DNA of 50,051 nucleotides from Streptomyces melanogenes (GCF_014649795.1 NZ_BMTS01000035.1:1-50051); one strand, 5' to 3'; numbered from the stretch's first letter, positions 33,490-43,452 are shown. The notes: generated by a model from the letters alone, not told the origin. Program-made: numbers and translations.

Positions 33490-36400
33490 TCACTGCTCCG
33501 GGAGCCAGCCCAGCTGCACCAGCGGGGTGCCGCGCTTGCGGGAGACGAAGTAGCCGCGGCCCTGCGGCATCGGGCGAGGCCGGACGTTGCCCAGCACATC
33601 GCCCTCGTTCGGGTCGCCGGACAGGACCACGCCCTGCGCGCCGAGCTCCTTGATGCGCTGCATGAACGTCTCGTACATCGAGCGCGATGCGCCCGCCGAG
33701 CTGCGGGCGATGATGAAGCGGACGCCGACGTCGCGGGAGAACGGCAGGTTCTCCACCATCACCGACAGCGGGTTGCCCGCGTTCGTCGACACCAGCTCGT
33801 AGTCGTCGATGATGATGAAGACCTGCGGGCCGGTCCACCAGGAGCGGTCGCGCAGCTGCTGCGGGGTCACGTCCGCCGGGGGCTGGCGGCGCACCATCAG
33901 GTCCGCGAGCGCGTTCATGTGCATCTCGAGCGCGCTGGCCAGCGGCGCGTACTCAAGGAGATGCGTGTCCGGGACCACGTCCAGGAGCGAGCGGCGGTAG
34001 TCGCCGACCACGATCTTCGCCTCGTCCGGCGAGTACCGCTCGGAGATCTTCTGGGCGAGGTGGCGAAGCAGCGCCGTCTTGCCCGACTCGCTCTCGCCGA
34101 AGACCAGGAAGAACGGGTCGGTCTCGAAGTCGACGAACACCGGCTCCAGATTGGTCTCGTCGATGCCGATCGCCACACCGTGCTGCGGGTACTCGAAGCC
34201 CTTCGGCAGCTGGTCGGCCGGGAGGCGGCGGGGGAGCAGCCGGACGGTGGGGGCGGCCGGGCCCTGCCAGGCCTCCTTCACCGTACGGACGAACTCCTCG
34301 GTGGCCTGGGTGAGCGTCTCGGGGTCGCACGAGCCGTCCATGCGCGGCAGCGCCGACATGAAGTGCAGCTTCTCCGCGACCTGGCCGCGGCCCGGCATGC
34401 CCACCGGCACGTTGGCCGCGACCTTGCGGTCGAACTCGGAGTCCATCGAGTCACCGAGCCGCAGCTCCAGGCGGCCCAGGATTTGGTCCTTGAGCGCGGC
34501 GCGCACCTCCATGTAGCGGGAGGCGGTGAGGATGACGTGGATGCCGTAGCCCAGGCCCCGGCTCGCGATGTCCTGGACGACGCCGTCGAGCATCTCGTAG
34601 TCGCCGCGGAACGCGCCCCAGCCGTCGATGACCAGGAACACGTCGCCCCAGGCCTCGCCCGGCAGGTCACCGGCCGCGCGGCGGCGCCGGTAGGTGGAGA
34701 TGGAGTCGATGCCGTTGGCGCGGAAGAACTCCTCGCGGCGGTTCAGCACGCCCGCGACCTCCGCCACCGTACGCCGCACCCGCTCGGGGTCCAGGCGCGA
34801 GGCGATGCCGCCCACATGCGGCAGGTCGGCGACGGCCGACAGGCCGCCACCGCCGAAGTCCAGCCCGTAGAACTGCACTTCGTGCGGGGTGTGGGTGAGC
34901 GCGAACGACGAGATCAGGGTGCGCAGCAGCGTCGACTTGCCGGACTGCGGGCCGCCGACGAGCAGCATGTGGCCGGCCGCGCCCGAGAAGTCGCGGTAGA
35001 GCACCTCGCGGCGCTGCTCGAAGGGCTTGTCGATGAGGCCGAGCGGCACGATCAGACCGCCCGGGCGGGTGTACTCCGTCGCGTTGAGACCGCGCTCCGC
35101 CGTCGCCGCGATGCCCGGCAGCAGCTGGTCGAGCGAGGGCGCGTCGTCCAGCGGCGGCAGCCACACCTGGTGGGCGGGCACGCCCTGCCCCTCCAGGCGC
35201 CGCACGATCACGTCGAGCACCGTGTCGGCCAGAGCGTCGTCCTCGCCCGGGCCGCGCACGGCCGCCGGGTCCGGCGCCGCGTACACGACCGGCACCGGGG
35301 CCGCCGTGAACAGCGCGGTGCGCCGCTCTATCGGCAGCGGGCCCACGGTGAGGTCGGGGCCGCCGGAGCGGTAGGTGCCCGACACGTACGCCGCCTTGAA
35401 GCGGACCATCTCGTCCGTGCCGAACTTGAGGTAGCCCGAACCGGGCACCGATGGCAGGTGGTAGGCGTCGGGGACGCCGAGCGCGGTGCGCGACTCGGCC
35501 GCCGAGAAGGTCCGCAGACCCACGCGGTAGGAGAGGTACGTGTCCAGGCCGCGCAGCTTGCCCTCCTCCAGGCGCTGCGAGGCCAGCAGCAGGTGCACGC
35601 CCAGGGAGCGGCCGATGCGGCCGATCTGGATGAACATGTCGATGAAGTCGGGCTTGGCGGTGAGGAGTTCGGAGAACTCGTCGATCACCAGGACCAGCGA
35701 GGCCAGCGGTTCGAGCGGGGCGCCCGCCGCGCGCGCCTTCTCGTAGTCGTGCATGTTGGCGTAGTTGCCCGCCGAGCGCAGCAGCTCCTGGCGGCGCTGG
35801 AGCTCGCCGCGGATCGCGTCGCCCATGCGGTCGACCAGGGTCAGGTCGTCCGCCAGGTTGGTGATGACCGCCGCCACGTGCGGCATCTGCGACATGCCGG
35901 TGAAGGTCGCGCCGCCCTTGAAGTCGGCGAGGACGAAGTTCAGCGTCTCCGAGGTGTGGGTGACCGCGAGGCCGAGCACCAGGGTGCGAAGGAGCTCCGA
36001 CTTGCCGGAGCCGGTCGCGCCCACGCACAGGCCGTGCGGGCCCATGCCCTCCTGCGCGGCCTCCTTGAGGTCCAGCATCACCGGCTGGCCGTCCTCGCCG
36101 ACGCCGATCGGCACCCGTAGCCGCTCGGCCGTCGAGCGCGGCCGCCAGGTGCGGGCCACGTCGATGGAGCCCGCGTCCCCGAGGTTCAGCAGATCCGTGA
36201 AGTCCAGGTTGGCGAGCAGCGGTTCGTCGTCGTCACCGGTGCCCATCTGCAGCGGCGCGAGCTGGCGGGCCAGCGCCTCGGCGGCCGGCAGCGACATCTG
36301 GTCGGGCACGCCCTCGTACGCGAGCCCGAAGCCCGACTCCAGGCGCAGCCTGCCCGGCCGCACGACCACCGAGAGGCCGCCGCGCGGCTCGTCGAGCTCG

Positions 36401-37437
36401 CCCGGCACCACCTCGATGATGGTGACGCCCTGCAGGCCCTCGGCGGCCGCGAACGCCGAGTCCGGCGGCACCATCCCGCCGTCCAGGACCACCACCAGGT
36501 GCGGCTGGTCCAGGACCGGCTGGTTGTCCCGGCTGAACCGGGGCCGCCCGTCCAGCCTGCTGTGCAGCAGCAGCTCCAGCTCGCCCAGGTCGTCGCCGAA
36601 CAGCCGCTTCGTACCGGCCCCGTCGACCTGGCCGGGGACCTGGGTGTGCGGCAGCCACTTCGTCCAGTCCCAGCGCGCCACCGCGCCCGGCGCCGCCACC
36701 ACGGCGACCATCAGGTCGTCGGGGGAGTGCAGCGTCACCAGCTGTGCCACCAGCGCGCGCGCCGCCGACTGCGAGGCGTCCGGGTCGCCGGAGACCGTCA
36801 CGTGGTAGAAGGCGCGCATCGAGACCGCCATCGGCAGCCCGTCCAGCGACCCGTGCACCGCCAGGAACTGCTGCATGGCGCCCGCGCACAGCGGCTCCAG
36901 CTCGTCCACCGGCGCCGTCTCCGGCGCTATCAGCGGGGTCGCGAGCTGCTGCGCGCCAAGCCCGATCCGGGCCTGCCCGAAGTCGTCGTCGCCGACCCGG
37001 CGCTCCCACACCCGCGAGCCCTCCGCGACCACCGACCACAACTGCTCGGGCGCCGGGTGCAGATACAGCTGCGCGTCGCGCTGGCGACGCGCGGTCTTGC
37101 GCACCGCACGCCGCGTCTGGGCGAGGTACTTGAGGTAGTCGCGCCGGACATCTGCCATTTGCCCCTGCGCACCCTTGCGGAACTTCACCAGCTGCGCGAT
37201 GACCATCGCCAGGGTGGAGACCAGCATCAGCGCGCCCATGATCTTCATGAACGGCGCCGAGTTGGGCATGAAGAAGAACACCACCGACGAGCCCATGCCG
37301 AGCATCGGCAGGAGCTGCATCAGCATCGACTCCTGCTGTCCGCGCGGCAGCTCCGGCGGCGCCTCCAGCCGCAGCTCGTCCGAGGACACTTCGGGCGGCA
37401 AGGACCGCGGCGGGCGTTTGACGACGATCTGGCTCAC
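33490..37437 (-). CDS. eccC: Type VII secretion ATPase EccC (EccCa and EccCb in one chain)
   Basis: 1315 residues. The motor of the ESX machine, recognising YxxxD-bearing substrates and driving export. Two membrane helices near the N terminus (about 38-85) are followed by a stalk and three FtsK/SpoIIIE-type ATPase domains, with Walker A GATGSGKS (473-480), GGPQSGKS (828-835) and GESESGKT (1114-1121), and Walker B regions LVLVIDEF, VFLVIDGW and VFIIIDDY. The third domain in known EccC proteins binds EsxB. In mycobacterial ESX-1 the a and b halves are separate genes; here they are fused, as in most systems. GTG 37437 starts MSQIVVKRPPRSLPPE. It is divergent from eccD across 171 bases. Confidence 0.96.
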   Translation of the reverse strand: MSQIVVKRPPRSLPPEVSSDELRLEAPPELPRGQQESMLMQLLPMLGMGSSVVFFFMPNSAPFMKIMGALMLVSTLAMVIAQLVKFRKGAQGQMADVRRDYLKYLAQTRRAVRKTARRQRDAQLYLHPAPEQLWSVVAEGSRVWERRVGDDDFGQARIGLGAQQLATPLIAPETAPVDELEPLCAGAMQQFLAVHGSLDGLPMAVSMRAFYHVTVSGDPDASQSAARALVAQLVTLHSPDDLMVAVVAAPGAVARWDWTKWLPHTQVPGQVDGAGTKRLFGDDLGELELLLHSRLDGRPRFSRDNQPVLDQPHLVVVLDGGMVPPDSAFAAAEGLQGVTIIEVVPGELDEPRGGLSVVVRPGRLRLESGFGLAYEGVPDQMSLPAAEALARQLAPLQMGTGDDDEPLLANLDFTDLLNLGDAGSIDVARTWRPRSTAERLRVPIGVGEDGQPVMLDLKEAAQEGMGPHGLCVGATGSGKSELLRTLVLGLAVTHTSETLNFVLADFKGGATFTGMSQMPHVAAVITNLADDLTLVDRMGDAIRGELQRRQELLRSAGNYANMHDYEKARAAGAPLEPLASLVLVIDEFSELLTAKPDFIDMFIQIGRIGRSLGVHLLLASQRLEEGKLRGLDTYLSYRVGLRTFSAAESRTALGVPDAYHLPSVPGSGYLKFGTDEMVRFKAAYVSGTYRSGGPDLTVGPLPIERRTALFTAAPVPVVYAAPDPAAVRGPGEDDALADTVLDVIVRRLEGQGVPAHQVWLPPLDDAPSLDQLLPGIAATAERGLNATEYTRPGGLIVPLGLIDKPFEQRREVLYRDFSGAAGHMLLVGGPQSGKSTLLRTLISSFALTHTPHEVQFYGLDFGGGGLSAVADLPHVGGIASRLDPERVRRTVAEVAGVLNRREEFFRANGIDSISTYRRRRAAGDLPGEAWGDVFLVIDGWGAFRGDYEMLDGVVQDIASRGLGYGIHVILTASRYMEVRAALKDQILGRLELRLGDSMDSEFDRKVAANVPVGMPGRGQVAEKLHFMSALPRMDGSCDPETLTQATEEFVRTVKEAWQGPAAPTVRLLPRRLPADQLPKGFEYPQHGVAIGIDETNLEPVFVDFETDPFFLVFGESESGKTALLRHLAQKISERYSPDEAKIVVGDYRRSLLDVVPDTHLLEYAPLASALEMHMNALADLMVRRQPPADVTPQQLRDRSWWTGPQVFIIIDDYELVSTNAGNPLSVMVENLPFSRDVGVRFIIARSSAGASRSMYETFMQRIKELGAQGVVLSGDPNEGDVLGNVRPRPMPQGRGYFVSRKRGTPLVQLGWLPEQ

Positions 37438-37525
37438 CGGAGCATCAATCCCTCAATACGGACGGTCACTTGCGTTCCGGCGCCCCCTGACCGCTCGTTT
37501 CGGGGGCTTCCTGCGCGCGACGGTG

Positions 37526-37564
37526 ATCCTACTTGCAGCCTGTGACACCGGAGCCCGGTAGGGT
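37526..37564. promoter_or_regulatory. Candidate divergent -10 elements between eccC and eccD
   Basis: TAGGAT on the leftward strand (37526-37531) and TAGGGT on the rightward strand (37559-37564) lie back to back, with starts predicted about 80 and 40 bases before eccC and eccD. The -35 regions are weak, so only the -10 boxes support the call. Confidence 0.35.
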
Positions 37565-37608
37565 GGCGCGCGCAGTGTGCGCAACCGCGAATCAGGGGGT
37601 CCGAGGAC

Positions 37609-39081
37609 GTGAGTACGACCGCAGCGACAGGCTTCTGCCGGGTCACGGTGGTGGCGCCCGACAGTCGCATCGATGTGGCCCTCCCGGAGGACATCGCCGT
37701 CGCCGACGTCTATCCGGAGATCCTCCGGCTCACCGGTCAGACCCAGCCCGCGGGCGCGCCCACCGGCTACCACCTGGTGCGCCGCGACGGCACCGTCCTC
37801 GACGGCGCCCGCACCCTCGCCGCGCAGCAGGTCCTCGACGGGGAGCTGCTGAGCCTGCGCCCGTTCGCCGAGTCGCTGCCGCCCGCCGTCTTCGACGACG
37901 TCTCGGACGCCGTCGCCTCCGCCGTCACCCGCGACCGCCACCTGTGGAGCGACGACCTGCTGCGCTGGGCGGGCCTGGTCGGCGGCGTCCTGCTGCTCGT
38001 CCTGATGGGCTTCGTCCTCTGGTACGCGGACCCCGTCGACCACGTCATGCACGGCCTGCCCGGCATCATCGCGGGCTCCGCCGGACTGCTGCTCACCGCC
38101 TTCGCGGGGGTGCGGGCCCGGGTCTACTCCGACCGCGCCAGCGCCGTGGCCCTGGGCCTGGGCGCACTGCCCCTGCTGCTCATCGCGGGCTCCGGCATCA
38201 TCGGCCCCGACAGCGGCGACGGCCCCGGCAAGCTCCAGTTCCTGCTCGGCTGCGTCACCGTCCTGGTCGCCTCGGTGTCCCTGGTCGTGCTCACCCCGAG
38301 CGGCGACGCCCCGTTCGTGGCGACCACCTTCCTCGCCGCCACCGGCACCCTCGCCACCTTCGTGGCGATCCTCACCGAGTCCACCGCCACCCGTACGGCC
38401 GCGGTCTGCGCCCCGGTCGCCATCGGCCTGGTCGCCTTCCTGCCCGGCCTCTCGGCGCGCTTCGCCCGGCTCCCCATCGGCTACGCCTCCCCGCGCAGCG
38501 CCACCGCCGACGACTTCGGCCCCGAGCCCAGCAGCGCCCCCGACGCCCGCCCCGTCGACGCCGAGCGCATCGCCGCCCAGGCCCGGCGCGGCCACGAGAT
38601 GCTGCTCGGCCTGGTCGGCGGCTGCGCCGCGACCGTCGTCGGCTCCGCCGCCGTCCTCGGCTTCTCGCACAGCCTCTACGGCCAGCTCCTCGCCCTGATG
38701 GCCGGGCTCGCCATGCTGCTGCGCGCCCGCCTGTTCCGCTACACCTCGCAGGTCGCCTGCGTCCTGGTGGCCGGGATCGCCGCCATCGCCCTGCTGGTCC
38801 TGGGCCTGTCCCTGAACCCGCCCGGCGACCTGCTGTACGACTTCGTCCGCTACGGCGACCGCGGCTCCCTCGACATCCGTACGATCTGGCTCTCCGCGGC
38901 CGTCGCCGCCGGCGCCGCCCTGATCACCGCCATCGGCCTGATCATCCCGAAGAAGGGCCTCTCGCCGTTCTGGGGCCGCAGCCTCGACCTCGCCGAGGGC
39001 GCCGTACTGCTCTCGCTGGTCCCGCTCTGCCTGGCCGTCCTCGACGTCTTCGACCGGGCCCGCTCGCTCACCAGCGGCTGA
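37609..39081 (+). CDS. eccD: Type VII secretion protein EccD
   Basis: 490 residues. The N-terminal 1-95 form the cytosolic ubiquitin-like domain (RVTVVAPDSRIDVALPEDI ... LRPFAESLPPAVFDD), followed by about eleven membrane helices from residue 120 to the end (for example GLVGGVLLLVLMGFVLWYA and GIIAGSAGLLLTAFAGV). EccD forms the membrane channel-like raft of the ESX core and its ubiquitin-like domain contacts EccB, C and E. A cytosolic loop around 285-330 is acidic and Pro-rich. GTG 37609 has CCGAGGAC just upstream. It is the last secretion gene; rpsO starts 212 bases beyond. Confidence 0.95.
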   Translation: MSTTAATGFCRVTVVAPDSRIDVALPEDIAVADVYPEILRLTGQTQPAGAPTGYHLVRRDGTVLDGARTLAAQQVLDGELLSLRPFAESLPPAVFDDVSDAVASAVTRDRHLWSDDLLRWAGLVGGVLLLVLMGFVLWYADPVDHVMHGLPGIIAGSAGLLLTAFAGVRARVYSDRASAVALGLGALPLLLIAGSGIIGPDSGDGPGKLQFLLGCVTVLVASVSLVVLTPSGDAPFVATTFLAATGTLATFVAILTESTATRTAAVCAPVAIGLVAFLPGLSARFARLPIGYASPRSATADDFGPEPSSAPDARPVDAERIAAQARRGHEMLLGLVGGCAATVVGSAAVLGFSHSLYGQLLALMAGLAMLLRARLFRYTSQVACVLVAGIAAIALLVLGLSLNPPGDLLYDFVRYGDRGSLDIRTIWLSAAVAAGAALITAIGLIIPKKGLSPFWGRSLDLAEGAVLLSLVPLCLAVLDVFDRARSLTSG

Positions 39082-39293
39082 CCGGGCCGCCGGGACACGC
39101 CCGGGGCGCCGGGAACCCCCGATCGGACGAGTCCCCGCGTACTGGTACGCTGTGTGACGGCCGTTTGTGTACGCGCCTCCGGGTTGTTCTGGGGGCTGCG
39201 CCCAGCGGATCCCCGCCTCCCGAGTAACGGAAGCTCCCCTGAGACAAAGACCAGGGGCACTCGGTGGCACATTTTGACTACGAGGAGTACCGA

Positions 39294-39584
39294 GTGTCTC
39301 TCGACGCCGCTACGAAGAAGCAGATCATGTCCGAGTTCGGCCAGAAGGAGGGCGACACCGGCTCCCCCGAGGTCCAGGTCGCCATGCTCTCCCGCCGCAT
39401 CTCGGACCTGACCGAGCACCTCAAGACCCACAAGCACGACCACCACTCCCGTCGTGGTCTGCTGATCCTCGTGGGCCAGCGCCGCCGCCTGCTGCAGTAC
39501 CTGGCCAAGAAGGACATCCAGCGCTTCCGTGCGCTGGTCGACCGCCTGGGCATCCGCCGCGGTGCGGCCGGCGGCGCCAAGTAA
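39294..39584 (+). CDS. rpsO: 30S ribosomal protein S15
   Basis: 96 residues. S15 binds 16S rRNA early in 30S assembly. The sequence opens MSLDAATKKQIMSEFG and carries GDTGSPEVQVAMLSRRI, LTEHLKTHKHDHHSRRGL and KKDIQRFRALVDRLGIRR, which are the S15 rRNA-binding signatures. I chose GTG 39294, with GAGGAG 6 bases upstream, because it gives the standard S15 length; the upstream in-frame start at 39264 would add 10 residues. Upstream, TCGGAC (39123-39128) and TACGCT (39146-39151), 17 bases apart, could be a promoter. It is linked to pnp by a stem-loop, as in other bacteria. Confidence 0.96.
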   Translation: MSLDAATKKQIMSEFGQKEGDTGSPEVQVAMLSRRISDLTEHLKTHKHDHHSRRGLLILVGQRRRLLQYLAKKDIQRFRALVDRLGIRRGAAGGAK

Positions 39585-39594
39585 GTCGCCGTGA

Positions 39595-39630
39595 AGGGAG
39601 CGGTTCCCACCTATTAGGGGGCCGCTCCCT
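39595..39630 (+). terminator. Stem-loop between rpsO and pnp (terminator or RNase III site)
   Basis: AGGGAGCGG + TTCCC (39595-39608) pairs with GGGGG + CCGCTCCCT (39617-39630) around an 8-base loop, followed by TT. In S. coelicolor the rpsO-pnp spacer hairpin is a known site of RNase III cutting; partial termination is also possible. Confidence 0.75.
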
Positions 39631-39859
39631 TTGCTGTACGTGCGGAACGTACCGGACGCTCAGTAGTCTGGTCGTACAACGCAACACACAATGAGCGAGA
39701 AGGCTCCTCCCGCCGCCGGTCCTCGGTAGTGGCCTCCGGGAGAAAACGCCCCCGGATGCTTCGATCGAAGACCGGCCCGCAGCCAAGGAGCGCTTCTCCG
39801 CCCGTCCCCCGCCACACGGGCCCGGGGACGAAAGACGATGAGTATCGGAGAAAACGCTA

Positions 39860-42076
39860 GTGGAGAACGAGACCCACTACGCCGAGGCCGTTATTGACAA
39901 CGGTTCCTTCGGCACCCGCACCATCCGCTTCGAGACGGGCCGCCTGGCCAAGCAGGCCGCCGGCTCCGCCGTCGCGTACCTGGACGACGACACGATGGTC
40001 CTGTCGGCCACCACCGCGTCCAAGAAGCCCAAGGACCAGCTCGACTTCTTCCCCCTGACGGTGGACGTCGAGGAGCGGATGTACGCGGCCGGCAAGATCC
40101 CCGGCTCCTTCTTCCGCCGGGAGGGCCGCCCCTCCGAGGACGCGATCCTCACCTGCCGCCTGATCGACCGCCCGCTGCGCCCGTCCTTCAAGAAGGGCCT
40201 GCGCAACGAGATCCAGGTCGTCGCCACGATCATGGCGCTCAACCCCGACCACCTGTACGACGTCGTCGCGATCAACGCCGCGTCCGCGTCCACCCAGCTG
40301 GCCGGTCTGCCCTTCTCCGGCCCGATCGGCGGCGTCCGCGTCGCGCTGATCAACGGCCAGTGGGTCGCCTTCCCGACGCACACCGAGCTCGAGGACGCCG
40401 TCTTCGACATGGTCGTCGCGGGCCGCGCCCTGGAGGACGGCGACGTCGCGATCATGATGGTCGAGGCCGAGGCCACCGAGAAGACCATCCAGCTGGTCAA
40501 GGGCGGCGCCGAGGCGCCGACCGAGGAGGTCGTCGCCGCCGGTCTGGACGCCGCGAAGCCCTTCATCAAGGTGCTCTGCAAGGCCCAGGCCGACCTCGCC
40601 GCCAAGGCCGCGAAGCCGACCGGCGAGTTCCCGGTCTTCCTCGACTACCAGGACGACGTCCTGGAGGCGCTCACCGCCGCGGTCAAGGGCGAGCTCGCCC
40701 AGGCGCTCACCATCGCGGGCAAGCAGGACCGCGAGACGGAGCTGGACCGCGTCAAGGAGCTGGCCGCCGAGAAGCTCCTCCCGGCCTTCGAGGGCCGCGA
40801 GAAGGAGATCTCCGCCGCCTACCGCGCGCTGACCAAGAAGCTGGTCCGCGAGCGCGTCATCAAGGACAAGGTCCGCATCGACGGCCGCGGGATCACGGAC
40901 ATCCGTACCCTGGCCGCCGAGGTCGAGGCCATCCCGCGCGTGCACGGCTCGGCGCTGTTCGAGCGTGGCGAGACCCAGATCCTGGGCGTCACCACCCTCA
41001 ACATGCTCCGTATGGAGCAGCAGCTGGACACCCTTTCCCCGGTGACCCGCAAGCGCTACATGCACAACTACAACTTCCCGCCGTACTCGGTCGGCGAGAC
41101 CGGCCGCGTCGGCTCCCCGAAGCGCCGCGAGATCGGCCACGGCGCGCTCGCCGAGCGCGCGATCGTGCCGGTCCTGCCGACGCGCGAGGAGTTCCCGTAC
41201 GCGATCCGTCAGGTGTCCGAGGCCCTCGGCTCCAACGGCTCGACGTCCATGGGCTCGGTCTGCGCCTCCACCATGTCGCTGCTGAACGCCGGTGTGCCGC
41301 TCAAGGCCCCCGTCGCCGGTATCGCCATGGGCCTGATCTCCCAGGAGATCGACGGCAAGACGCACTACGTCGCCCTCACCGACATCCTCGGTGCGGAGGA
41401 CGCCTTCGGCGACATGGACTTCAAGGTCGCCGGTACGAAGGAGTTCGTCACCGCCCTCCAGCTCGACACCAAGCTGGACGGCATCCCGGCCTCCGTCCTG
41501 GCCGCGGCCCTCAAGCAGGCCCGCGACGCCCGCCTCCACATCCTCGACGTGATGATGGAAGCGATCGACACGCCGGACGAGATGTCCCCGAACGCCCCGC
41601 GGATCATCACCGTCAAGATCCCGGTGGACAAGATCGGTGAGGTCATCGGCCCCAAGGGCAAGATGATCAACCAGATCCAGGAGGACACCGGCGCCGAGAT
41701 CACGATCGAGGACGACGGCACCATCTACATCGGTGCCCAGGTCGGCTCGCAGGCCGAGGCCGCCCGCGCCACGATCAACGCGATCGCCAACCCGACCATG
41801 CCGGAGGTCGGCGAGCGCTACCTGGGTACGGTCGTCAAGACCACCACCTTCGGTGCGTTCGTCTCCCTGATGCCCGGCAAGGACGGCCTGCTGCACATCT
41901 CGCAGATCCGCAAGCTCGCCGGTGGCAAGCGCGTGGAGAACGTCGAGGACGTGCTCGCGGTCGGCACCAAGGTCCAGGTCGAGATCGCGGAGATCGACTC
42001 CCGCGGCAAGCTCTCCCTGGTCCCGGTCGTCGAGGGTGAAGACGGCGACGAGACGAAGGACGACACCGACAAGTGA
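39860..42076 (+). CDS. pnp: Polyribonucleotide nucleotidyltransferase (PNPase)
   Basis: 738 residues. Degrades RNA 3' to 5' with phosphate and can add 3' tails; in Streptomyces it is the main 3'-end polymerase. Two RNase PH domains (about 10-240 and 340-560) with FFPLTVDVEERMYAAGKIPGS and the second-domain active-site stretch GSNGSTSMGSVCAST; a helical domain between. A KH domain at about 590-640 (GEVIGPKGKMINQIQEDTG) and an S1 domain at about 650-720 (GTVVKTTTFGAFV) bind RNA. GTG 39860 has GGAG 10 bases upstream. Its TGA overlaps the GTG of the M16 peptidase gene, so the two are coupled. The 275-base spacer from rpsO holds the stem-loop and a longer leader. Confidence 0.97.
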   Translation: MENETHYAEAVIDNGSFGTRTIRFETGRLAKQAAGSAVAYLDDDTMVLSATTASKKPKDQLDFFPLTVDVEERMYAAGKIPGSFFRREGRPSEDAILTCRLIDRPLRPSFKKGLRNEIQVVATIMALNPDHLYDVVAINAASASTQLAGLPFSGPIGGVRVALINGQWVAFPTHTELEDAVFDMVVAGRALEDGDVAIMMVEAEATEKTIQLVKGGAEAPTEEVVAAGLDAAKPFIKVLCKAQADLAAKAAKPTGEFPVFLDYQDDVLEALTAAVKGELAQALTIAGKQDRETELDRVKELAAEKLLPAFEGREKEISAAYRALTKKLVRERVIKDKVRIDGRGITDIRTLAAEVEAIPRVHGSALFERGETQILGVTTLNMLRMEQQLDTLSPVTRKRYMHNYNFPPYSVGETGRVGSPKRREIGHGALAERAIVPVLPTREEFPYAIRQVSEALGSNGSTSMGSVCASTMSLLNAGVPLKAPVAGIAMGLISQEIDGKTHYVALTDILGAEDAFGDMDFKVAGTKEFVTALQLDTKLDGIPASVLAAALKQARDARLHILDVMMEAIDTPDEMSPNAPRIITVKIPVDKIGEVIGPKGKMINQIQEDTGAEITIEDDGTIYIGAQVGSQAEAARATINAIANPTMPEVGERYLGTVVKTTTFGAFVSLMPGKDGLLHISQIRKLAGGKRVENVEDVLAVGTKVQVEIAEIDSRGKLSLVPVVEGEDGDETKDDTDK

Positions 42077-43452
42077 CGTCCCGTAGCTCCAAGGCGACGG
42101 CCCGCACCTCCTCGGAGGCGCGGGCCGTCGCCCGTACCCAAACGCTTCTCCAGGGCACCAACGGCATCGGCACCGTCCGCCGCACCACCCTCCCCGGCGG
42201 CCTGCGCGTCGTCACCGAGACCCTGCCGTCCGTACGGTCGGCGACCTTCGGCATCTGGGTCCAGGTCGGCTCCCGCGACGAGACGCCCACGCTCAACGGC
42301 GCCACGCACTACCTGGAGCACCTCCTCTTCAAGGGCACACGCAAGCGCAGCGCCCTCGACATCTCCTCCGCGATCGACGCGGTCGGCGGCGAGATGAACG
42401 CCTTCACGGCGAAGGAGTACACCTGCTACTACGCGCGCGTGCTCGACACCGACCTGCCGCTGGCGATCGACGTCGTCTGCGACATGCTGACCGGCTCGCT
42501 GATCCTCGAAGAGGACGTGGACGCCGAGCGCGGTGTCATCCTCGAAGAGATCGCGATGACCGAGGACGACCCGGGCGACTGCGTGCACGACCTGTTCGCG
42601 CACACCATGCTCGGCGACACCCCGCTGGGCCGCCCGGTCCTCGGCACGGTCGACACGATCAACGCGCTGACCCGGTCGCAGGTCGCCCGCTTCTACAAGA
42701 AGCACTACGACCCGCGCCACCTGGTCGTGGCGGCCGCCGGAAACGTCGACCACGCCACCGTCGTACGCCAGGTCCGCAAGGCCTTCGAGAAGGCCGGCGC
42801 GCTCAGCCAGACGGACGCGGTCCCCCTCGCCCCGCGCGACGGCAACCGCACCCTGAAGACGGCGGGTCGCGTCGAGCTTCTCAACCGCCGCACCGAGCAG
42901 GCGCACGTCGTCCTCGGCATGCCGGGCCTGGCCCGCACCGACGAGCGCCGCTGGGCGCTCGGCGTGCTGAACACGGCCCTGGGCGGCGGCATGTCGTCCC
43001 GCCTCTTCCAGGAGGTACGGGAGAAGCGCGGCCTCGCCTACAGCGTGTACTCGTACACCTCGGGCTTCGCCGACTGCGGTCTGTTCGGCGTGTACGCGGG
43101 CTGCCGCCCCAACCAGGTCCACGACGTCCTGAAGATCTGCCGGGACGAGCTGGACCGGGTCGCCTCGGACGGCCTGTCGGACGAGGAGATCGGCCGCGCG
43201 GTCGGCCAGCTCTCCGGTTCGACCGTGCTCGGCCTGGAGGACACGGGCGCGCTGATGAACCGCATCGGCAAGAGCGAGCTGTGCTGGGGCACCCAGATGT
43301 CGGTCGACGACATGCTGGCCCGGATAGCCGCGGTCACCCCGGACGACGTCCGCGAGGTGGCCCGTGATGTGCTGGGCCGGCGTCCCTCGCTGTCCGTCAT
43401 CGGCCCGCTGAAGGACAAGCAGGCCGACCGCCTCCATGAAGCGGTCTCCTGA
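42073..43452 (+). CDS. M16 family zinc peptidase
   Basis: 459 residues. The inverted zinc motif HYLEH (79-83; His79, Glu82, His83) is followed by the distal ligand region VILEEIAMTEDDP. Two roughly equal halves, the first catalytic and the second inactive, match processing-peptidase-type M16 members. No signal peptide, so cytoplasmic. The gene is coupled to pnp by a GTGA overlap, an order kept across actinobacteria, and a role in protein turnover linked to RNA metabolism or development has been suggested but is not shown by sequence. The first 30 residues are Arg/Ser/Ala-rich and may be a flexible extension. Confidence 0.92.
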   Translation: MTSRSSKATARTSSEARAVARTQTLLQGTNGIGTVRRTTLPGGLRVVTETLPSVRSATFGIWVQVGSRDETPTLNGATHYLEHLLFKGTRKRSALDISSAIDAVGGEMNAFTAKEYTCYYARVLDTDLPLAIDVVCDMLTGSLILEEDVDAERGVILEEIAMTEDDPGDCVHDLFAHTMLGDTPLGRPVLGTVDTINALTRSQVARFYKKHYDPRHLVVAAAGNVDHATVVRQVRKAFEKAGALSQTDAVPLAPRDGNRTLKTAGRVELLNRRTEQAHVVLGMPGLARTDERRWALGVLNTALGGGMSSRLFQEVREKRGLAYSVYSYTSGFADCGLFGVYAGCRPNQVHDVLKICRDELDRVASDGLSDEEIGRAVGQLSGSTVLGLEDTGALMNRIGKSELCWGTQMSVDDMLARIAAVTPDDVREVARDVLGRRPSLSVIGPLKDKQADRLHEAVS

